From NCBI GenBank assembly GCA_026008535.1, contig BRKX01000007.1, positions 59,633,001 through 59,697,000 of the forward strand: a DNA stretch of 64,000 nucleotides. Direction: 5' to 3'. Shown here one piece after another: positions 58,119 to 64,000 of the stretch. The stretch's first letter is position 1. Each line of letters starts with the position of its first letter. The position numbers were made by a program, and so were the translations under genes. Under the pieces are notes generated by a model that was given only the letters and a program-made list of their open reading frames with translations, did no database searches and was not told the DNA's origin. Origin of the DNA: Perilla frutescens (taxonomy: Eukaryota; Streptophyta; Magnoliopsida; Lamiales; Lamiaceae).

Positions 58119-59645
58119 TTGGAGGCAACTGGCCTGCTCCCATTTTTGACGATCATACCGCTCAAGCACTTACCTTTCCATGTTGCGGAGTTCTACTACA
58201 ATGCAACCATCTCTGGTGACAACATCATTTCTACCATCCAGAGCAAGGCGATCACAGTGACGAAAGAGACGATGATGTCTACCCTTCACCTTCTAGGCGA
58301 CGGTCTAGACGTCATGACCCTGCAATTGCCCTGCAAATACGCAGTGTGGGATGTTTGGAAACTTCTTCACGTCCGCCACCATGATTGTTCACACAGGCTG
58401 AAGGAGAGTATGCCCAATGATATCATCCAACTCTTAGATATCACCGGCCATATTCTACATGGCAACTTTGAGACAGTCTATTTCTCAGACGTCAAAGCCC
58501 ATCTCACAGCCACTCTATATTACGGATGTAAAGCTGACTGGGCCTCCTTCATTCTTGCTCAACTGCGAGCTAATGTAGAACGAGCGGCATATGACCCATC
58601 AACTGGCTCATTTCGTGAAAAGGTCAGGTTTATGAGTCGCATAAGCCATATCATTCAAAGCCAGTTTGATGAGGACATCCCAACTGGTGAACAACTCAAA
58701 AGAAGAGACATGCTCCCAACTATCTATTGTCATCCGATCCTGAAGTGTTCACGTCCACAAGGGCCTTCCAACTCAGGTCATGGAAAGGCACCTTTGGAGG
58801 CACCCGCCAGCTCCTCTGAAGACAGAGAGCTGATGATTGAGAGTGAACCTCTTTCAAGGCTGAGTGATCGGCCTATAATATCAGCTAGCTCCCAACCTCT
58901 ACCCTTAGTCCAACGTGACTCCATTGAGGTTGATTTTGAAGAAGTTCTAAACCATCAGCTGAGAAGTTGTTTCGGTCTCATTGAGGACACAGACTCCTCT
59001 CTATTCGACCAACTGCGGCGGTACCTGTAGTACCACATATGGCGATTCCAACTAGATGAGTCAACAATGTTTCACCTCATCCGCACCCGTGGCTCCACCT
59101 TCTGGATCAACGAAGGAACATGGAGTAGAAACTGGATGAATCATCCACTCTCCTCGCCATTAACGCTTTCAGAAATAATGGATTCAATGATCAAGCGAAT
59201 CTAGCTAAGTCTACCAGTCGATGCTCCTCTCCCTGACAACGAACCAGCCAACTCCTCATGCACACCTTTCGTTGATGATCCACCCATCCCTTCAATCGAT
59301 GAGATCTTCAACAACATGGCCTCAATGAAGTTCAGAGAGCAAGAAGTCTCTCTCACCTCTACTCAAGTTCAGTTCATGACAACAGAAGAAGCCTATGCAT
59401 GGCTATCCTCACCCATGCAAATTCTCTCAGTTCTCTCAGTTCATGATGACAATTTGGCAACTGCCTTCACCTTCCTGCCAAACTTGTTACTACCATCATG
59501 CGATCCATTCCACCTTTTGGATGATGCCAAAAATGGGGAAGATGGACAGAAAGATGATGGAGATGATGGATGCTTAACTCTTTGGGATCAGATTCAAAAA
59601 GAAATTCATCATGAGGGGGAAGATCAGCCTCAGGGGGAAGCATAG
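58119..59645 (+). pseudogene. Copia Y accessory gene A3, N-terminus missing
   Basis: There is no ATG at the 5' end; homology begins within the first domain (FHVAEFYYNATISGDNIIST, TKETMMSTLHL), directly after the A2 tail. The frame then reads CKADWASFILAQLRANVER, RELMIESEPLSRLSDRP, RRYL-stop (59028)-YHIWRFQLDES, GSTFWINEGTWSRNW, another stop near 59202, and an acidic C-terminus (DDAKNGEDGQKDDGDDG). It is highly similar to 36453-37836 in copia X. The A2-A3 join suggests unequal recombination or a deletion between tandem copies. Confidence 0.8.
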
Positions 59646-59789
59646 AGAATGAAAGGAGTTCAAGAAAAAGGAGAATCAAGCAGAAAGAAAAGGAGCAAAG
59701 GAGCAATTTTCAGGGAGTAGAGTAGACTCTTGAAAATATAATATGCTTTAAAGTGAATATATAATACACATTTCGATCATGCTTATAAT

Positions 59790-60075
59790 GCTCATGCTCT
59801 GATAATGCTCATTCTTATAATGTTCATGCTCTGATACTTCAAGTTTGATCAAGTTGAATGCTCTGATACTTGAATGAAAAATGCTCTAATACTCAAATGA
59901 AAGCATGCCCAAAGTGAAAGAATGAAAAAATGCTCTGAAACTTGAAGTTTAATAGCTCTAATACTTGAATTTCATGCATATCTTGAATGCTTTAATACTT
60001 GAATGACAGCATGAATGACAAATGCTAATGACAAATGCTCTGATACTTGAATGAAAATCATGAATCAAATTTTCT
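59790..60075 (+). repeat. Short tandem repeats before the copia Y polypurine tract
   Basis: Units of about 20-30 bp are built on ATGCTCTGATACTTGAATGA, with many variants. It is the counterpart of 36060-36300 in copia X. Confidence 0.82.
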
Positions 60076-60170
60076 CTCAAACTTGCTTTGAATTTACTCT
60101 GAAAACGGCTTAAGCAAACTTGCTACACTTGCAGTTTTTCCATCATCATCAACAGAGTTTTGACATCATC

Positions 60171-60184
60171 AAAAAGGGGGAAAT
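60171..60184 (+). other. Copia Y polypurine tract
   Basis: AAAAAGGGGGAAAT lies immediately before TGTTAGG of the 3' LTR. Confidence 0.9.
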
Positions 60185-61788
60185 TGTTAGGAAAAACTAT
60201 CAAGGAACCCCTAGATTAGGTTTTGATGAGATGTCAAAATTATTTATGAAAAACTGACTAAAATTCAAGTTGTATATAAGAGCTGATCACTCTAGGGCAT
60301 CATCAGAAAGGAACTCAAGCAAAGTCAAAGTCAACCAATCAAGAGTATGGTCTGCAAGCTGAAGGATATGTCATTCAGTCAGAAGTTAACTCAACTAAGA
60401 AGTCAAGAAGTCGAATCAGTCGAAACAAACTGACAACTAAGTCAGTTGAGCTGAGGGAGAAAAGAGTCAACTAAATGAACTGATAAGAGATCAATTTAGA
60501 CTGAAGACTGGAAGTATCCAACTGATGACCAAACTGAAGTAAACAAGTCAGATCAGTTGAAGGCCAGAACTGTAGTCAGGCAGCTTGCGATTAGTCAAGC
60601 TGACAAGAAAGCTCAAGAGAAATCAATCAAACTGGAGCAATAGTCAAACTCAGCTGACGAGCTCAAAACTGCCAACTGGAGCAATAGTCAAACTCAGCTG
60701 ACAAGCTCAGCTGACGAGCTCAAGACTGCCAACTGGAGCAATAGTCAAACTCAGCTGACAAGTCTAGAACTGCCAACTGGAACTCAGAACTGCCAAGAAA
60801 GCTGAAGCTAGAGAACCCTGGAGTTTATTGCTCAAACCGCCGAATCTTGGAATAAATGCTTCAACAAAGATCCTGGAATTAAATATCCAATGAAGATCGA
60901 TTGGCAGAGTAACAACTACTTCAACTAAAAGCTCCAAGAGATCATTAAAGACCATCTTCCATTGATAAGCCAACAAAGCCACCGATCAATGGACAATGGA
61001 ACTTAACGGTCATAAAATCACACCTCCATAAAAGACGAGTGAATAAGAGTTTAAAACAACTTTTAGCAGAACCAAAAAGAATCCTTAGCCTACACAACTT
61101 TCGCATATACAAACAAGAGCTTTTCTTTCTCCCTGCCAAGCTCAAGTTCAGTATTTGATAGAAACTGCGAGAGTCCAACAGAGAAGAAGAAATTCATAAA
61201 GTCAAGATAATCAAGCAGCTGTTGACAATCCAGCCAGGGCAGTCTTCTCAGTTTCAGCTATACAACGATCAACTACTCAGCTTAATTGAAGGAGCACATC
61301 AGTTGATAACCCCTGTTCAAGACTAATCTCTTGAAGATCGAAAGAGATCTAAAACCTTGTAAAGACAACAATAGCACCTACCTTCCTAGCGAGCAGTTAG
61401 GGACTTCAAGTGTGAGCCGTCGACCCGCTGAGGTAGCGAGCAGTTATGAGGTTCAGCCAACTGTCCTTCATTGTATAATTTGTAAAGAAACTCAAGTTAT
61501 ATAGTGAAGTTGCCCTTCTGCGGAAGGAAGAGAGGACGTAGAAGTTTGAGATGTTGAACCTCTATAAATCGCTTGTGTGTTGTACTATTTTGGTTATTGC
61601 ATATCTTTGAACTGCACACAATATCACACAAGCTGCACTCAAATTGTCTTAACTGTTCAATAAGTTTGTGCATAGATAAGTTTCACTAAGCGAGTCAAAG
61701 GTCCCTGTTATTCCGCATTTGAAGCAAAAGTTTTAATCAGTTTATTCACCCCGCCTCTAAACTGATATCGACTCACCCGGGACCAACA
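60185..61788 (+). mobile_element. Copia Y 3' LTR
   Basis: The 1604-bp LTR runs from TGTTAGG to GGACCAACA. It holds about three units of the GCCAACTGGAGCAATAGTC / CTCAGCTGACAAG repeat (60625-60790). Its partner is the inverted 5' LTR at 16909-18499. It is followed by TCTCT and then antisense gypsy Z gag. Confidence 0.93.
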
Positions 61789-61793
61789 TCTCT
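61789..61793 (-). repeat. Copia Y target-site duplication (TCTCT)
   Basis: It is the reverse complement of AGAGA at 18500-18504, in the gypsy Z gag codons after WWEMQQEK. Confidence 0.88.
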
Positions 61794-62466
61794 CTCTGCA
61801 TCACTTCTCTTGTTGCATTTCCCACCATGAGGCTTCATAGCCTCGAAAATCCAATGCTGCTAACTGGACCTTGATCTCCGGAGAGTCGTAGCAGGTGAAA
61901 ATCTTATCTACTTTACGCTCCCAATCTAGGTAAAGATCAGGATCGTATAGACCTTCAAATTCAGGAATGCTCGTTTTGATGTTGTTGAGCAAACCATCTC
62001 CATCTCCATATCTGGGCCTCTCATAATGGACTGCTTGTCTGACAGGTGCTCGGGGTCAATCACAACGATCTTCCTGTCTAGGTGGTATGAAGTCAGCTTC
62101 ATAACCACTTGCTGCATCGAACTCGGGTTCGAATGCGTCATCTTTTCGATCTTCTTGAAAAACGGGCTGCCTCGGGGCACCTCTCTGTTGTGGCCGTTGG
62201 ACTGCTGCGGCTCCTTGGACTGCTTGTGATGTAGCTGACTGAGCTGTGAGTTTCTTGATTTGCTCAGTTAATTCGGCTACTTGACTGCCGAATTAATCCT
62301 TTATCAACTGGTTTTGGCGTAGGAAGTACTGTGTCATAGACTCAAACTGGTACTTCGGGTCCCAAATGGTGTTGGATGTGTAGGACGGTTCTTCGGGAGT
62401 GATGGGCAACTTTGGGTCATCTATGGGAGGGTTTGAAGTGGTGGCTTCGTTCTTGCCTTTGTCCAT
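61794..62466 (-). pseudogene. Gypsy Z gag, N-terminal part
   Basis: The likely ATG is at 62466 (MDKGKNEATTSNPP). It reads IWDPKYQFESMTQYFLRQNQ, a stop near 62295, a Gln/Arg-rich stretch, then MLNNIKTSIPEFEGLYDPDLYLDWERKV and LDFRGYEASWWEMQQEK. There it meets the copia Y insertion. It is homologous to 10965-10459 of gypsy W. The continuation is on the plus strand at 18505. Confidence 0.9.
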
Positions 62467-63385
62467 GGTACCTACAAAATGAACAAACATTAAAGAAAAT
62501 AAGGAAGGATCCTCACAATCTCACGTTCACTTTTTTGTTTTCACTCTTAATTTTACCACTCATGTTTGCACTCAAAGTGTATGGTGATGTGTGTGTGTGT
62601 CATGTATTTGGGGGTGAGAGGTAGCACTCTTGTCAAATATCGAGTGTACGGATTATTTGCACGAAGGTTTGACGAGGATCGCTAACTAGGATCAAAGGAT
62701 GAGGTGGAGTATAGCTATGTGGGATGTGTAGGCTGAGGTTGCACAAGAGATGTGGGGTCATGTGGGTAAGGTGGCGTGTGGGGTAGTATATGGATCCCCA
62801 AGGGTAGAAGGAAAGAAGTAGGAATGGAAAGGAAAGAAAGATTAGGTAATTTGGAAAGTGTTACACAATTATGACACAATCTAAATATCTTAATTGAACT
62901 AGACTCTAAAAGGAAAGAACCAAAAATAAATTACAACTCAAAAGGAAACTACCAAAATAAAATAAAACTTGTAAGGAAAGTTCCAAAAATAAAATAAGAC
63001 TCTAAAGGAAGTTATCAACTAAGGAATTATCCTAGAAGGAAATTACCAAAATTAAGATAAAACTCACAAGGTAATTACCAACTATAGAACTTGACTAGAA
63101 GGAAAATACCAACTATAGAAAAGTACTAAAAGGAAAGTACCAAAATAAAACAAGATTCAATTGGAAACATAATGAATATTCTTCTTTTCTTTTTTTTGTC
63201 GATCTTTCTTTTTTTTTGTCGACCTTTTCTTTTTTTTTATCTCGGTTTTTTTTAACTGATTCGATTCTTTTTTTTTTCAATAGATAGCTATGCTATTACA
63301 ACGCAATAAAATAAAAATAAAAGACACATATGATGACATGTAGGATAAAATATGACACGTTGGATGAACCACAACCAGCAGAGCT
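62467..63385 (-). other. Gypsy Z 5' leader
   Basis: It has the same organisation as the U and W leaders: a conserved gag-proximal strip (62480-62600), ACCAAAATTAAGA/AAAATAAAAC repeat units separated by AAGGAAA and AAGGTAA (62880-63170), then poly-T blocks (63180-63285). No gene is supported. Confidence 0.8.
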
Positions 63386-63403
63386 GACGTGGCTCTGATG
63401 CCA
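63386..63403 (-). other. Gypsy Z primer-binding site
   Basis: The minus strand reads TGGCATCAGAGCCACGTC, an initiator-Met complement with one difference, six bases inside the LTR. Confidence 0.85.
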
Positions 63404-63409
63404 AATTTA

Positions 63410-64000
63410 TGATACGGCCCGGACAATTAATCTAGGACGAATAAAAGACGTAGCGGAAGAATTTAGGATACGAAACACGTCAACTAAATGAAGGGCTTCA
63501 ATCTGACTCGATAACGATGAAAAATACGATAATCTAGACAACTAAAATACGTAGACAATGACACAAACTATGTAACACAAAACCAAGATAATAAGAGCTG
63601 AAGAGGAACAATTTATGGGCTGGGATTATGTGTATGAATGGTGTGTTTAAGGGTGAAGAAATGCTTGAGTAGATAGGATATGTTAGGGATAAAACGAACT
63701 TACGGATTGGATGGAACGGGCTGTAACTCGAACTCGAACTTGTGGAATTGCTTGGTATAGACAACGTGGCTGAATGGATGGCATCGTGAAGGTGGTGGGC
63801 GGTTGATGATGTTGTGGTGAATCACAACCTGATAGCCTCCTTGAATCTCGAACGTATCCAAGGTTGAAATCTCCAAGTTGATCTTCGGATAGCAAATACC
63901 GGTTAATCCCTCAAGTGGATTAAGCAATACCCTTGAATAAGACTTAAAGTTGCTAACTCTAAGAATGAATATTTTCGTGTGAAACTATTCAAAAGACTTA
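63410..64000 (-). mobile_element. Gypsy Z 5' LTR, partial at window edge
   Basis: It starts TGATACGGCCCGG on the plus strand, then is closely similar to the 3' LTR 22710-23957 in reverse, including the ACGTTCGAGATTC and ATTCGAGG-type strips near 63840-63930. About 590 of an expected 1248 bp are inside the window. Confidence 0.9.

Noticed and set aside
56524..59645. Accessory ORFs as a retroviral envelope
   Set aside because: The position after pol invites the label, but no signal peptide, membrane anchor or cleavage site is visible; the frames look soluble and basic/acidic.

Overview
This is plant nuclear heterochromatin from a eudicot; the copia and gypsy types would fit an asterid, but the species cannot be fixed from this window. 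It is AT-rich, has spliced gene remains, and consists almost entirely of long-terminal-repeat retrotransposons. No rRNA, tRNA, CRISPR array or intact ordinary host gene is visible.

Elements named here: copia X and copia Y (one SIRE-like Ty1/copia family, LTRs 1.59-1.66 kb, with accessory ORFs after pol); copia N (a different Ty1/copia, LTRs 1.44 kb); and gypsy U, Z, W and V (related Ty3/gypsy elements, LTRs about 1.21-1.25 kb, initiator-Met primer sites). There is also a split Ulp1-like (C48 peptidase) gene and a palindromic MITE.

Layout: 1-1438 an old SIRE-like LTR; 1439-4229 AT-rich DNA and the 3' half of the Ulp1-like gene (minus); 4235-6748 copia X LTR and gag; 6749-12113 gypsy W (minus); 12120-14580 copia Y gag end to integrase (plus); 14581-15669 gypsy W LTR (plus); 15670-18499 copia Y gag and 5' LTR (minus); 18500-23957 gypsy Z (plus); 23958-25762 gypsy U leader and LTR (minus); 25763-30240 non-coding DNA with a MITE; 30241-34263 the 5' half of the Ulp1-like gene (plus); 34264-40228 copia X 3' LTR, accessory ORF, a gypsy V LTR piece and gag (minus); 40229-41953 gypsy W integrase end and 3' LTR; 41954-61788 the rest of copia Y with copia N nested at 43256-52619; 61789-64000 gypsy Z gag start, leader and 5' LTR (minus).

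This patchwork is explained by simple nesting plus two inversions. Target-site duplications, LTR lengths and reading frames match only between distant pieces. Copia X has CTTAT at 4230 and 34259, copia Y has AGAGA at 18500 and 61789, and gypsy W has AGCTA at 14576 and 41954. Undoing an inversion of about 6749-40228 and an inner inversion of about 12120-15669 restores copia X inside the Ulp1-like gene, and gypsy W and copia N inside copia Y, inside gypsy Z, inside gypsy U.

The most unusual gene content is the 3' part of copia Y (53.0-60.1 kb). It holds three diverged tandem copies of an accessory gene. The first two carry their own promoter-like block (palindromic G-box, TATA-like box, CT-rich leader). 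The middle copy is still open for 466 codons although gag-pol is full of stops.
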